From assembly GCA_018806915.1 (NCBI GenBank), contig JAGKQI010000049.1, forward strand, positions 868,001 to 932,000: a stretch of 64,000 nt of DNA, given 5' to 3'. The position numbers and the translations under genes are program-made. Source of the stretch: Phytophthora colocasiae. Lineage: Eukaryota > Oomycota > Peronosporomycetes > Peronosporales > Peronosporaceae. The notes under the pieces were generated by a model. It searched no databases, was not told the DNA's origin, and worked only from the letters and a program-made list of their open reading frames with translations. Every line of letters starts with the position of its first letter. Positions within the stretch are counted from its first letter, which is position 1. Below, piece after piece: positions 21,060-31,699 of this stretch.

Positions 21060-22829
21060 TTACTTCAAGTACGGTTTAACTATTTTCACTTGAATAAAGT
21101 ATGGATTGCTTAATATAGAAATGGCTCTGGGTGACGATAGGGTTAATAAAGTATTTTGTCAGTAGCGAACGAATTGTATTTGGAGCTGGGCGATAAATAA
21201 TCGGAATGATTCGATTTACGAGCTCACACTGATTCTTCTTATGGTTTCGAAGTTTGTCTGAGCTGACAAACACCATCTCACACAATGGGCATCGGTATTT
21301 ACACTGAATAATATCAATATTCTTAATGTAAAGAGCATGGTTCTCGTGGGATAGAATATTGATAACATCGTACTCCTTGTCTGAACGTCAGATGCATTCA
21401 ACATTTCCCGTCTCCACATCCATCGTAAATACATTAATGCTCAGCTGAAAGCAGTTCTCAAGCTCATCGAACTGGAGAATGAAACTGCGAAACAGGCTTA
21501 GTATATAATTAATATCCTTATACAAGCAATACTGCTTGAATGTCTGCTTTACCAGAGCTTGAATTCTACGCGGATCCTTTCTTGGTTCCTCTTGCTTGTG
21601 GTATGCGATGCAATGAAATATGCACTTGTTCTTAGTCTTTGGGAAGTTCATTACGCTCTTATTGTCGCGGATAATCTTTGGAATGACAGCTTCACTATCA
21701 CCCAGTGTGTGCTCGCGCTGGTAGATGTAAATCTTGAATCCAGTAATTGCCTTTACCAGATATTCCGATTTGGGGTAGTTAAGCTTGTCAGCTAACTCCA
21801 TCGAACGAATCTCCGAAATGACCTTCTTGCGAATATCACCCTTGCTTTTGATAGCAATCAGTGAGCTGAACACTGAGGTGTTGCTCAAATTCGGGTGGAA
21901 GTATCTGGTCTCGCTATCATATGTTCGACTGACGAGATTGTACCCAAGTGCAATATTAATCTTGAAAGCAGCTTCTGGCTCGCAAGTACGTTCTCGAGTT
22001 TGTTGTAGAATTCAGCTGACTGAATTCCCTCGTATAAATGAGACTCGACATGGTTGCCTAGGTAGAAGTGATACTTCGGGTCAGCCTTGTGATCTGGAGA
22101 CGTATGCTTCTTGAGAGCATCGATGCCAACATTGTACTGCTGAGCATATTTTGGGGTTGGAGATATTGGTGATATATGGGGTTGGAGATATTGGTGATAC
22201 TACATATGTCTGTATATGCCATGTTCCCCGTACGACCGCGCACTTTGACACGATAGCTACTGCCCCCTTTGATAGTTTAATATTAATATTCAATCTCTTT
22301 AGTCCTTCGATCTCGTATGCAAACATGCTGGCTATACATGCGAGGATATATTTTTCTCGTAGTGACTGGGATCATCGACTTTATATCTTAGGCCTCTACA
22401 AAAAAATCTGCAATTAAATATATGACTTGTTGGAGGTTTTAAGCCAGTTATAAGATCGTTAGCCTTAATCCATTGAAGGGTTTTGTCGTGGTACATACCG
22501 GTACCAATAATTGTTTGTGGTAGTACATTGCGAGCTAAATCCTGTTTAGAAGCTTCCGATACATTATCACACTCAAATAGGAAGTGGATGTAGCCATCAT
22601 CCACACCTAATAGTGAAATAGGCTTTCTTTTTTTATACTTCCCAAACTGTAGCTTTTCATCACTAAATGAGGTAAGACCACGGTCACGACAGGCTTTGCA
22701 ATATATATAACCACCTCGGTATCGTTTTTGACAACCGAGACATACCTTGTAGTGCCCACCAAAGAGTTTTACACACTCTGAACCAATAAAATGATGATTA
22801 TCATATATTTGGGTCTTACCCATTTGCAT
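21060..22829 (-). pseudogene. virus-like/Maverick-like type-B polymerase N-terminal region, broken
   Basis: Successive minus-strand segments read as one protein broken by stops and small insertions. 22829-22332 has a Cys-pair cluster (CLGCQKRYRGGYIYCKACRD). 22140-21960 reads YNVGIDALKKHT, YHFYLGNHVESHLYEG. 21888-21388 contains NKCIFHCIAYHKQ, FKQYC, QFDELENCFQLSINVFTMDV. After an in-frame TGA it continues with RSDKEYDVINILSHENHALY and a C2H2-like finger (CPLCEMVFVSSDKLRNHKKN). This layout resembles the N-terminal part of protein-primed family B polymerases of Maverick/Polinton or related elements. The polymerase and exonuclease cores are absent here. The family call is from memory of motif order and is tentative. 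Confidence 0.45.
22153..22202 (+). repeat. two tandem copies of a ~25-bp unit
   Basis: GGGGTTGGAGATATTGGTGA occurs twice in direct tandem (starting at about 22153 and 22178). It interrupts the polymerase-like reading frame, so it is probably a late slippage or insertion. Confidence 0.7.
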
Positions 22830-22965
22830 CCATTTTCCGTTATCCTCTAACGTAGTCCAGTACCATCCAGAGGTGTGGTATTGGGATAGGTCCCCAGGCG
22901 CTTTGAGTAAAATTTTACGTTCTATATAGTTTTATCAGAATAGAAAAAAACAGTTAAGTTCGATT

Positions 22966-23193
22966 TTACTCGATAGGTACGTTATCACTGTCGTTAAGTT
23001 CGCTGCTGTGCTTCCGCTTGCGAGCCCGACCCTTTCGATAGGATAGACGAGCTTCGCGCGTGCGCTGGTAGTAGTGCTTCTGCGCTGCATTAATGCGCTC
23101 CTTGTTAGTTTGGTACTGAGTACGCCATCTTTCTATATTACTAACTTTATCTTTATATTTATCAGGATGAAAAACTAATTTATTTTTTGACAC
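22966..23193 (-). CDS. small basic protein, unknown
   Basis: A 75-residue frame (MSKNKLVFHPDKYKDKVSNI, RARKRKHSSELNDSDNVPIE) is highly basic with an acidic tail. It lies just upstream of the polymerase-like remnant on the same strand and shares its AT-rich composition, so it may be a small accessory ORF of the same element or part of an exon. Function unknown. Confidence 0.35.
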   Translation of the reverse strand: MSKNKLVFHPDKYKDKVSNIERWRTQYQTNKERINAAQKHYYQRTREARLSYRKGRARKRKHSSELNDSDNVPIE

Positions 23194-23221
23194 ACCTGGA
23201 ACCTCAACTTATTATTTGTAT

Positions 23222-24600
23222 TCAATCGACCGCCGAAGTCATATCAAAGAAGCTTCTCTGGAGCTTATCGTTGTCATCATGCTTCCATCTCATACAGAAA
23301 CAAAACGTTTCTGGATCCTCCACGTGAACAAACGTCTTCATCACGAGCGGATCGTCGGTCTTGGTTGATCCTTCTTTCAAACGACTGAAAACACGATCTG
23401 TGCACTGTGTATCTACAACCTTCACGAACACCTCCACCTACACACGTAAACGTCAGAATAATTGCATACACAAACCTCTGCACATATTATGTACCTTGCG
23501 TCTGTTGCCAATAGATGGATTCTTGTCAACGGATCCGGGGAGCATATTGACGATGGGAAACTCGATGCTCATACCAACGTACCAACCATGCATATCGCGA
23601 GAAAGAGCAAGCCGATTGTTCGGGTCACGATCGTACTTGGCGAATTCTCGTTTGTGGTCTCTGCTTTGCTTTCTCGACACCAAATGGCAGCTTTCTGCCT
23701 TGCCGTATGGAAGAAAGAACTTCTCGTGTTCGATCCGTTGGTAACGAAACTCGTCAGTCGAGGAGTCCAGATTCGAAACGCTTGTGGTCAACGATATGGA
23801 TGACATTGTGTTTTGCGGAGAATCCGACTCTTGTGGGTCATAGTCGGTGTACAAGACACGCTGTAGTTCAGTAGACACAGCTTTAACTTGTGTAACTTTC
23901 GTTATGACCGTTTGGCCACAGAACGGAGAGCCCAGCGTTAGCGGACCCTCCCTCAAGTCATTTTCGAATAGCCATGCAGCTTCTTCTGTAAACGAAACAG
24001 TTAGTCAACGTAAGCAGCACTATCACGCAGTGGCGAGATGGACGCACCTGTCTTGAACAGAATATGGATGCACAACGTCTTGTCTTCATACCAAAACGCG
24101 ACATCCTTGTCCTGGGTGCGGCGCGCAGGATCGTAGCATCCAAGCCGTAATCCTGCCAGACGGTAAACTCTGCAGCGAATCCCCTTCGTTTTCAACGCGT
24201 TATCAACGGATCCAGTGAGAAGCCACAATTTTGGTTGGGGTGGTGCTCGCTCCGGAACCACCACCACCACGTGAATTTGCCGCGTTTCAGGCGGTGGCAT
24301 ATCATTCGTCTTCAACACATCCCGAATCGGATAGGTCGAGTACGCCTCATCATCTGTATCCACCAGTGATACCCTTTCGAAACCCTCTCCTTTTCGTATC
24401 GCACGAATTTCCGCACTTGGTAGCCATCCTGCGCCCTTCTTCGCCAGAGAGAGCTGCAGGTCCTTGGCGTCGCATGTGATCGACTTCTCATTCTCGTCCT
24501 TGATCTTCTTTTTCAGGTCCCCCACCGACTGGTCATCGCCAATATCCACGGGGAACGCGTTGCCCGCCACACCATCGATCACACAGAAAAACTTCACCAT
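23222..24600 (-). CDS. Crinkler (CRN) family effector, HNH-like C-terminus, three exons
   Basis: Exons 24600-24048, 23985-23495 and 23437-23222, with introns of 62 and 57 nt (GT-AG), give 419 residues without a stop. The N-terminus (MVKFFCVIDGVAGNAF) has the ubiquitin-like CRN header, the LFLAK-type motif LQLSLAKK near residue 46, and HVVVVVPERAP at about residue 115, the usual end of the header where C-terminal domains are swapped. The C-terminal part contains CHLVSRKQ and DRDPNNRLALSRDMHGW, a pattern like the HNH/His-Me nuclease domain found in CRN-type proteins. No classical signal peptide is obvious, as is common for CRNs. Such proteins usually enter host plant cells and act in the nucleus; here that is inferred. 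The upstream region has a TATTTAAG box and a TCATTCCG initiator-like site. Confidence 0.85.
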
Positions 24601-24950
24601 CTTTCCTCGAGCGGAATGAAGAAAAAAAGAGAGAATTTCCGAGGGTATTTAAGCGGAGATGAAGGTGCGTCACATTCTTCCACCGAATGAACTGCACATG
24701 TTGTTTTTTTTAACTTGCTTACATTTTTATTATGTAGGGACTCGATTTTCCTGACCCGTGGACAGCGAAATGGTATGATTCAAGCAACATTCTTATGATG
24801 GACATGGGATGTTTATTGTGATGTGAATATTGTAGGGATCCAACTGACACTGGAAAGTTTTGTGTAGGATATGGCGGGTTCGTTGTACGCTACAGTATGA
24901 AGCTTTGTCTGTAGTACTCATGGTATTATTTACGCTTACAGTAGGAAATT
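24601..24950. promoter_or_regulatory. shared upstream region of the CRN gene and WD40 gene
   Basis: The CRN gene (minus) and the WD40-type gene (plus) diverge from this interval. On the minus strand, an AT-rich CTTAAATA-type box lies about 40 bp before the CRN ATG. The right half (about 24737-24900) may contain small exons of the WD40 gene, but splice frames could not be made consistent. Confidence 0.35.
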
Positions 24951-25658
24951 GACCGCTGCCTACGTGGATGGAGTCGCTGACACCAGCGAAATGCTGCTTG
25001 CGCCATTTGGAAAAATATCTAGTGCCGTGCACGCTCAAAGTTTCTTCCCAACGGTTGGTACTTTATGGCTTTCAACCTTGTCATTTTCATCACCATCCTA
25101 AACATTTTTATCATCCAGGGGAATGTCGTGCTGAATGGAACTAAGAGCGGTGGTTTATGGGGGTGGGATACTCGTACTCCACGACGAATTTTTGAGTGGG
25201 AAGAAGAAGTTACACCGAACCGACCTGCAGGCTCCGTTCTTGATGTTCATATGCTGAGTGATTGCCGTAGAGCAGTGGTTCAAAGATCGAACGGAGAACT
25301 CCGAGTAGTGGATCTTCGGTCCTCTAAGCCGGTGGTGGAGTTTATGGCAGGAGCACCGAAGCGTTATTTCCCCAGTTTGCGCTGTGCTATCGACAGTAAC
25401 GAGTCTGTTGTAGTCGCTGGTGGAGATGCACGACGTCCACTGGCAGTGAACAGCTTCGATCTACGTGATGGCCGCTGTGTGTCGTCTGTTGAGGTGCAAA
25501 ATAATGCTCAAACGGAGAAGCGATCGACTCTGGTACAACAGGTACAGCTCAAGTCTGGCCACTACGGGAGTCGCTATGAGAACACGCCTGAGATCTGGGC
25601 TATTTCTCGTAATGAACTCTACGTTTGTAGTGGACGAACAGACAATTTGGACGAGTAA
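24951..25658 (+). CDS. WD40 repeat protein, DCAF4-like, partial
   Basis: Two exons are visible. The first (about 24951-25054) encodes AAYVDGVADTSEMLLAPF and SSAVHAQSFFPT. After an intron from the GT at about 25055 to the AG at 25118, the second encodes GNVVLNGTKSGGLWGWDTRT and continues through further WD-like blades (LDVHMLSDCRRAVVQRSNGE, LRVVDLRSSKPVVEFMAG, NSFDLRDGRCVSSVEV) to 25658. The pattern resembles DDB1/CUL4-associated factors that act as substrate receptors in ubiquitin ligases; DCAF4 is the closest impression. The 5' exons are not resolved. The frame running through 25065-25118 is probably intron read-through. Confidence 0.55.
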
Positions 25659-25715
25659 AAAAGGATAGGAACTAAGCATGAATTGAGCGAATTGCTACTG
25701 TACCTTGTGCTCTCC

Positions 25716-26749
25716 TTACTCTTCTTCTTCAGGAGGTGACGGGTCTTCAAGTAGATCAGGTTGCTCCACAGGAATCTCACAATGCAGTGTGGGCTTCCCT
25801 TCTCCATCAGTGTTGTCTTCACTTAAGCCACTGTAAGACTGCAGCCGCTGCGGAGGAGGAAGTTGGAATGATTCCGAGAGGAATTTGACACCATTTCCAA
25901 CATAAACGTTCAGGAACTTTTTGCCAACTGCGATGCTCACAGCTCCAGGCCACACAAGACTACGAACGATGGCAACTTCGCCAACTGCAGGCTGAATTGT
26001 GGCTGGCAGTCTGTCCACTCGCCATGATAGAGGGTTGTCCTCGCTTAAAGCTCGTAGTGGAGGTGCAAATTCCTCTCCTTCTCGAGGTTCTTCTTCTCCA
26101 TCAGCGTTCGTTAGAGGTGGCATGGGCGTCATTCGACCGTAGCGAGCATTGATCTCCTTCGTGAAGTGCGTCCAGCTCCCTAAGTCTACCAATTCAGCTG
26201 CTGTCTTGATCTCCAGCTCCTCGGCAGGTGCGATATCTCCTTCCTCCGTCATTTGAAAATACCCAGCAGGACATAACACCGTTCCAGCGGAGATACGCGC
26301 AATCTGAGCTCGTAAATAATTCTTCTCGAGCCCAGGAAAAGGTGGATGTCCTAGAACTGGAGCTTCTAAATCTCCTCGAACATAGCGACGCAGCTGTCGA
26401 CACGCCAAAATCTGTCCGCAGCGTACAGGAGGCAGTTGAACCCACTGGTATGCTCCGTTGTCTTTCATCGCCCAGTATGTCAGCTTGTTCGCGCCTGTTG
26501 CACCTTCTTCAGCTTCCAGGTCTTCGGGTTCATAAACTGTAGGTAGTTCCCCTTCCGCGATGTAGTAATCTGCTCCCCGGCCTAGAATTTTGCCCCAGAA
26601 GCGCATATTCACTGTTCCATGGGTCTGTGCGAGGCGTTGAAGTGCCAACGACAGTCGAAACGTCTCGCCCTTGGAGAAGCCCAGTCCAGCCCACTCGAAC
26701 ATATTCGCCTCATCCAGTAAATCGGCTACCCCTGTGACAGGTTCAGGTG
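25716..26749 (-). pseudogene. radial spoke head protein 4/6, main part, cut by LTR insertion
   Basis: The minus strand encodes TGVADLLDEANMFEWAGLGF, SLALQRLAQ, NMRFWGKILGRGADYYIAEG, LPPVRCGQILACRQ and an acidic C-terminus ending in PPEEEE at 25716. This is the RSPH4A/RSPH6A family, structural proteins of the radial spoke head in motile flagella, fitting a zoospore-forming oomycete. The frame enters from the retrotransposon at 26750. The start of the protein is on the other side (32420-32785), in a matching frame. The copy shown is interrupted, so it cannot make a normal protein unless the other allele is intact. Confidence 0.9.
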
Positions 26750-27004
26750 TGTGATGATGGCATGCATGTACCCAGCTTCTCCAACCCATGACTGGATACT
26801 CTATTCGAGCAGGCATAGTTAAGCAGATCGCAACGACCGAAGCATGCAGCTGTAGAGGATACTGTCCAACAGATCAAGGACGCTTCTCCCTGGACTGCCA
26901 CTACGGTAGGCGAGATCGTCCATGCAGAGTACTAGTAGTTAAGACATTACTTTGCTATTTACCGGCAACTACTGAGTTCCAGCTCCCAATCCGTGAGCAC
27001 CACA
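26750..27004 (+). repeat. 5' LTR (255 bp)
   Basis: Starts TGTGATG and ends CACCACA. Only 29 nt separate it from the gag ATG at 27034, and no TGG-starting tRNA primer site follows it (the sequence is AAGTTAACTTTAGTATCG). Confidence 0.95.
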
Positions 27005-27033
27005 AAGTTAACTTTAGTATCGTGCAAGAAGCG

Positions 27034-30000
27034 ATGCAAACCCGTAGTGGGCGTCCTAGCCAAAGTGACCAGAGGTCGTCGCAAACTATGACGAACACTG
27101 CAACTACTCCGACGGCATCGGGTATATCCACGACTGCCCCGTCGGGGAATGGCAACCAGGTCCCGGTGACAGCTAGCTCGATCGTTCCACCGTACATTAC
27201 GGACGTTTCGCACCCCGCGTTGGTTAAATGGAAACGAGAGCGACAGGAGTATGAAGAGGCGATCGAGGCGCGTTGCTCCGCCACCGGAGAAGACAAGGAG
27301 AAAGCGCTGAGAAGCGTGAAGCACTGCTTTAATCGACAATTGCTGTCTACTCTATGCAAACTGGAGTGGGATACAACCGTTGAGGCGGTTACAGAGGATC
27401 GCATCATCTCTGAGTTGGACAAGATCATTGGGAACGTCATGAATGACGCGATCGTTGACATCGGAGCCGTCTTTAACGCGAACTTGAAAATGGACCTTCG
27501 GGAACGCGACGTGAAGGCCCGAGTTATCAATTATTTCATGCGTTGTGACGAGATTGTGCTTGAACATGGCTTATCAAGCACCTTTGCAACGGCGACTGGT
27601 ATCAAAGAGAAATGTAGGCTGCTTCGTCAACACCTTGAGCCAGTAGCTCTCCGTGAAGCTGTTGATGTCCATCAGCGTGTCGTTGACGCTTCCAGCAAGG
27701 CCGATGAACAGGCGCTCTACTTGTTGGTGAAGGAAAAGATGTTTCAAATGATGGCGAAGCGCAAGAAACAAACTCCGGCAAATGCAACTGGAGGAAAATC
27801 CCAGCCGTCGTCACGAAAACGAGATGCCTCGACTAAAGAGCCCCAAGGACAGTCTCGCACAGTGGTTGACTCGAAGACCACCGCAAAGATGCCTGCCAAA
27901 GCAAACTCGAAACCCAGGACCGGCTGCTTCCATTGTGGTAAGGACCACTGGCTCAGCCAGTGCTCTGACCTTGATGAAGCTGGCAAAGAGGCAATTTTGG
28001 CAGCGAGAAAGACCAAATCCGGGACTGCATCAGTAGTAGAGAAGCGCCTTCGGTCGAAACGTGTTGACGGTAGCATCAACACTAACGCCGACACAGACGA
28101 TGCCCGCCGTCCGACTGTGATTTTGAATGGCATGTTCGAGCTACCTTATTGTGCGGACAGTGGATCGGACTTGAATATCATTAGTCGACTACATGTGGAC
28201 GAACTATGCGCTTTGGACCCAGCGATAACGTTGGTAGACTTGGAAGAACCAATCTCTTCGAGAGCAGTCGGTGGAGCCATTCTGAAGTCAACACAGGCAG
28301 TAGATGTCCGATTGACCCTGAACACGGCAGCAGGACCGGTTCGGTGTCAAGATGCTAAACGATGTTTGATTGTGGAGTCTAATGAAGACGAATTTCTAGT
28401 GGGAAAGCAATTACTTGTTGAACTTGGCATTGACGTCGATCGTCAACTGGAGTATCTCGCGACTCGGGAACCAGACGGAGATGACTCATTTGATGAACCG
28501 GAAGGTATGCCACCTTGCCGGCCAGTGCTTGGCGATGTTGTGCAGAATGTTGTAGACGCTCTGGTAAAGGATGCAGTAGACCGCGGGGTTGTGGACTCCT
28601 ACGTTACTGACAAACTGTACGAGATTGTGAGGAAGTACAGTGGGTGGAGACTTGAGCTAGGGAACGATCCGCCGGCTCGAGTGCCCCCACTCAAGATCCA
28701 GTTGAAGGCAAACGCAACACCACATAGGTGCAAAGTGCGTCAGTACAGCCCTGAAAAGTCTGAGTTCCTCGCGAGCTTTAACAAGAAGCTGGTGGAGCTC
28801 GGATGGGTGTACGAAAATCGGGAAAGTCGATGGTGCTGTCCAGCACTGCCTGTACGCAAGCCTGGTACAATGGAATTTCGCCAGACAACAGATTATCGAC
28901 CTCTTAACAACGTGACAGAGCCCATAGCTGGTGTGATGCCGAGCTTGGAGGTAGCATTGGAACATTGCAGAGGGAAGATGTACTATGCGATGTTTGACTT
29001 CCTCAAGGGTTTTTGGCAGCTTCCTTTACACAAAGACAGCCGCGAATTCCTCTCCTACATGACGGACAAAGGGATTTTCACACCGATGCGTGTTCCTCAA
29101 GGTAGTACCGATGCGGCACTTCATTTTCAGTCGACTGTTAGGATGGTATTGGGTGACTTAGTTGGCAAGTGTGTGGTTGTCTGGATTGACGACCTACTGG
29201 TTTTTGCCAACACCGCAGACGAAATGTTGGATGCTATCGAGGCGGTTCTAACGAAGTTGGACGAGCACGGGCTAATCCTAAATCCTAAGAAGAGTGCGGT
29301 GTTCCTGACAGAGGTTCGGTGGTGTGGTAGGATCATTAACAAGGATGGTATCGGCCACGACCCTGAACGCATCAGGGCACTGCGAGAGATGCCAACGCCG
29401 ACAACTGCGGCCGAGCTACAGCAATTTTTATGTGCGAGTAATTGGATGCGCGCTAGTCTGGTGGACTATGCACGAGTTTCTCGACCACTACAAGAACGCC
29501 TTGACCAAGCTCTTGCGGGGACGAAACGAACTAAGCGAGCAGCGGCTGGGGTCCAGATAACACTGACTCCGGATGAAGTTGTAGCGTTTGAAGCGGTTAA
29601 GGATTTGCTTGGACATTCGGCAATGCTGGCCTACCCGGATCCAACCAAGGAGCTCTGTGTGCTATCTGACGCTGCCGATTCTGGCTGGGGGCTAGTTGTG
29701 TCACAAGTTGAACACTGGCAACCAAATGTACCCATCCAAGAACAGCACCACGAACTTCTCGTCTGTATGGGGGGCAGTTTTACGGGATCAGAACTTAATT
29801 GGAGCGTCATCGAAAAGGGGTCGTACCCGATTGTGCACGCATGTGAGAAGCTAGAATATCTACTGCTGCGTCCACAAGGGTTTCGCCTCTATTGCGACCA
29901 TCGGAACATCATATACCTGTTCTCACCGAACAAGGAAATGAAACGTCATGTACGAGGCAAGTTGCTACGATGGTCTACCAAATTACAAGAGTATCGCTAC

Positions 30001-30306
30001 ACTATTGAGCACATTGAAGGAGTGCACAACGTGTGGGCCGACCTTATTTCGAGGTGGGGTGGACAGCCGCAACCTGCAGCGAGGATCCATTCGGCCAAAC
30101 GCTTCACGAGGAAGAGACGAAAACGTGATAGGGATGCGGTGACGAATGATAAGGCTGCCACTGGTCCAACACCACTACGTCCACTGGACAAAGATGACTT
30201 CGTATGGCCGACAGTTGATGAAATTGGCAGCGTGCAGGCACTAGGCACTTTACGAGGCACCATCGGGTGCAACGCTGGGTTGCGACGAATTGTGGACAGT
30301 GGATAG
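27034..30306 (+). CDS. Gag-protease-RT-RNase H polyprotein
   Basis: ATG 27034 (MQTRSGRPSQSDQRSSQTM) is chosen because upstream in-frame codons lie in the LTR. Gag covers about residues 1-300, with a zinc knuckle CFHCGKDHWLSQC (C-x2-C-x3-H-x4-C, one residue shorter than usual). Protease: YCADSGSDLNIIS (DSG triad near residue 370). Reverse transcriptase: TDYRPLNNV, FDFLKGFWQLPL, VPQGSTDAALHFQ and the catalytic VWIDDLLVFA. RNase H: LSDAADSGWGLVVSQ and LYCDHRNIIYLF, with its Asp residues in place. The frame stops at TAG 30304. The integrase frame begins overlapping it, shifted by +1, next to a near-tandem GTGGACA-GTGGATA. Confidence 0.92.
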   Translation: MQTRSGRPSQSDQRSSQTMTNTATTPTASGISTTAPSGNGNQVPVTASSIVPPYITDVSHPALVKWKRERQEYEEAIEARCSATGEDKEKALRSVKHCFNRQLLSTLCKLEWDTTVEAVTEDRIISELDKIIGNVMNDAIVDIGAVFNANLKMDLRERDVKARVINYFMRCDEIVLEHGLSSTFATATGIKEKCRLLRQHLEPVALREAVDVHQRVVDASSKADEQALYLLVKEKMFQMMAKRKKQTPANATGGKSQPSSRKRDASTKEPQGQSRTVVDSKTTAKMPAKANSKPRTGCFHCGKDHWLSQCSDLDEAGKEAILAARKTKSGTASVVEKRLRSKRVDGSINTNADTDDARRPTVILNGMFELPYCADSGSDLNIISRLHVDELCALDPAITLVDLEEPISSRAVGGAILKSTQAVDVRLTLNTAAGPVRCQDAKRCLIVESNEDEFLVGKQLLVELGIDVDRQLEYLATREPDGDDSFDEPEGMPPCRPVLGDVVQNVVDALVKDAVDRGVVDSYVTDKLYEIVRKYSGWRLELGNDPPARVPPLKIQLKANATPHRCKVRQYSPEKSEFLASFNKKLVELGWVYENRESRWCCPALPVRKPGTMEFRQTTDYRPLNNVTEPIAGVMPSLEVALEHCRGKMYYAMFDFLKGFWQLPLHKDSREFLSYMTDKGIFTPMRVPQGSTDAALHFQSTVRMVLGDLVGKCVVVWIDDLLVFANTADEMLDAIEAVLTKLDEHGLILNPKKSAVFLTEVRWCGRIINKDGIGHDPERIRALREMPTPTTAAELQQFLCASNWMRASLVDYARVSRPLQERLDQALAGTKRTKRAAAGVQITLTPDEVVAFEAVKDLLGHSAMLAYPDPTKELCVLSDAADSGWGLVVSQVEHWQPNVPIQEQHHELLVCMGGSFTGSELNWSVIEKGSYPIVHACEKLEYLLLRPQGFRLYCDHRNIIYLFSPNKEMKRHVRGKLLRWSTKLQEYRYTIEHIEGVHNVWADLISRWGGQPQPAARIHSAKRFTRKRRKRDRDAVTNDKAATGPTPLRPLDKDDFVWPTVDEIGSVQALGTLRGTIGCNAGLRRIVDSG

Positions 30307-31699
30307 TTTGATTTGGATACCGTCTCAAGCGGTTGAACTGGTACAGCGACTATTGATTATCGCTCATTGTGGAAGCAGTGGACACCGCGGTATGCATGTG
30401 ATGGAGAACCACATTCGCCGGTTGTTCTACTTGGATGGTCTTAGTGGGATTGTACGTGCATTCTGTATGAAGTGCCTGCTCTGCCTACATGTGAAAGGTG
30501 GCGTCGTGATTCCTCGCCCTTTCAGTGAGACGCACCACACATTCGAGCGTAATGAAACACTGCATTGGGACTTCCTGACACTTGGAGAATCGTTCGGGTC
30601 GTCTCGCTATGTGTTGGTCCTAAAGGACGAAGCTACTCATTTTGTGGAACTAGTGGCATGTGATGTACCGACGTCAGCAGTGGCAGCAACAGCTATCTTA
30701 GACTGGTACAGCCGCTACGGAGTACCAACTACGTGGGTTAGCGACTCAGGATCACACTTTAAGAGTGAGGTGATCGCTGAATTGAACCGACGACTAAAAG
30801 GGCGACAGAAATTCATACTGGCGTACTCGCCATGGAAAAATGGTTCAGTGGAACGGGTTAACCGCGACATTTTGCAAGTTCTGAAGGCTTTGGCTTTGGA
30901 ATTTCGAGTGAGTGTACACGATTGGCCGTATTTCCTACCTTTGATCCAGTCGAGCATCAATCATTCACCTGTGCCGTCGCTGGCTAACAAAGCTCCTATT
31001 GAGCTCTTTACCGGACTTCCATGTCCCAGTGCTTTGGACACTGTATTTTTCCCAGAGGGGAGAGGGCGTGTGGCTACTCTTACTGATCCGCGACGTGGGA
31101 CTGAACAGCGACTCGCCAATTTGAGAGCGTCAGTTGAGGTGATGCACAAAGCTGTGAAGGACAAGCGTACTAAGCAGGCTCAACAATACAGGGCACGACC
31201 ACACTACCACCAGCAGATCAACTTCACGGTTGGTGACTACGTGCTACGTTCACGCGTCGACGAGAAGCTTCATGCAAACAAGCTGCGAGTGATGTGGGTC
31301 GGTCCTTATCGTGTTGTCGGCAGCGCTAGCTACTACTTTACTGTGGAGCATTTGATAACTGGGACCACGATGGACGTGCACCCATCTCGCCTAAAACTGT
31401 ACGCAGAGGAATCTCTGGACGTCAGTGAAGAGCTGCTGGACCACGTCGCCTCTCAGGGGACACTGCTGGCTATAGAAGCGCTTGTAGGGCACCGAATTAA
31501 TGCCAACATGAACGCCTATGAGGTTCAAGTGCAGTGGGCCGGACTCGAAGCTATTGAGAACTCCTGGGAGCCTCTGAAAACGATTGGAGAAGATGTACCA
31601 CAACTTCTGTTGCAGTACGCGAATGGTGCTGATGACGACCAATTCCTACGCGCCGTGACCCGCGCGATCGATTCCAAGCAGCGGAAACGCGCCAAGTGA
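30290..31699 (+). CDS. integrase with C-terminal chromodomain
   Basis: This continues pol in the next frame. It contains the zinc-binding region (HCGSSGHRGMHVMENH, then CMKCLLCLH) and the DDE core: ETLHWDFLTL, WVSDSGSHFKS and WKNGSVERVNRD provide D, D and E. A C-terminal chromodomain-like segment (YEVQVQWAGLEAIENSWEPL, near residue 410) is the type that directs integration to marked chromatin. The frame ends at 31699. The first residues (from a TTG) overlap the previous frame and are not a real start. The protein is probably made by frameshifting, or is cut off by a 7-bp duplication mutation. Confidence 0.9.
   Translation: MWTVDSLIWIPSQAVELVQRLLIIAHCGSSGHRGMHVMENHIRRLFYLDGLSGIVRAFCMKCLLCLHVKGGVVIPRPFSETHHTFERNETLHWDFLTLGESFGSSRYVLVLKDEATHFVELVACDVPTSAVAATAILDWYSRYGVPTTWVSDSGSHFKSEVIAELNRRLKGRQKFILAYSPWKNGSVERVNRDILQVLKALALEFRVSVHDWPYFLPLIQSSINHSPVPSLANKAPIELFTGLPCPSALDTVFFPEGRGRVATLTDPRRGTEQRLANLRASVEVMHKAVKDKRTKQAQQYRARPHYHQQINFTVGDYVLRSRVDEKLHANKLRVMWVGPYRVVGSASYYFTVEHLITGTTMDVHPSRLKLYAEESLDVSEELLDHVASQGTLLAIEALVGHRINANMNAYEVQVQWAGLEAIENSWEPLKTIGEDVPQLLLQYANGADDDQFLRAVTRAIDSKQRKRAK

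Noticed and set aside
25065..25118. Hydrophobic N-terminus of the WD40 frame as a signal peptide
   Set aside because: It is bounded by GT and AG and separates two coherent coding exons, so it is more likely an intron.
26788..27033. In-frame extension of the gag-pol ORF upstream of 27034
   Set aside because: It lies in the 5' LTR and the same residues recur at the 3' LTR (32172-32375), so it is LTR sequence read through, not protein.
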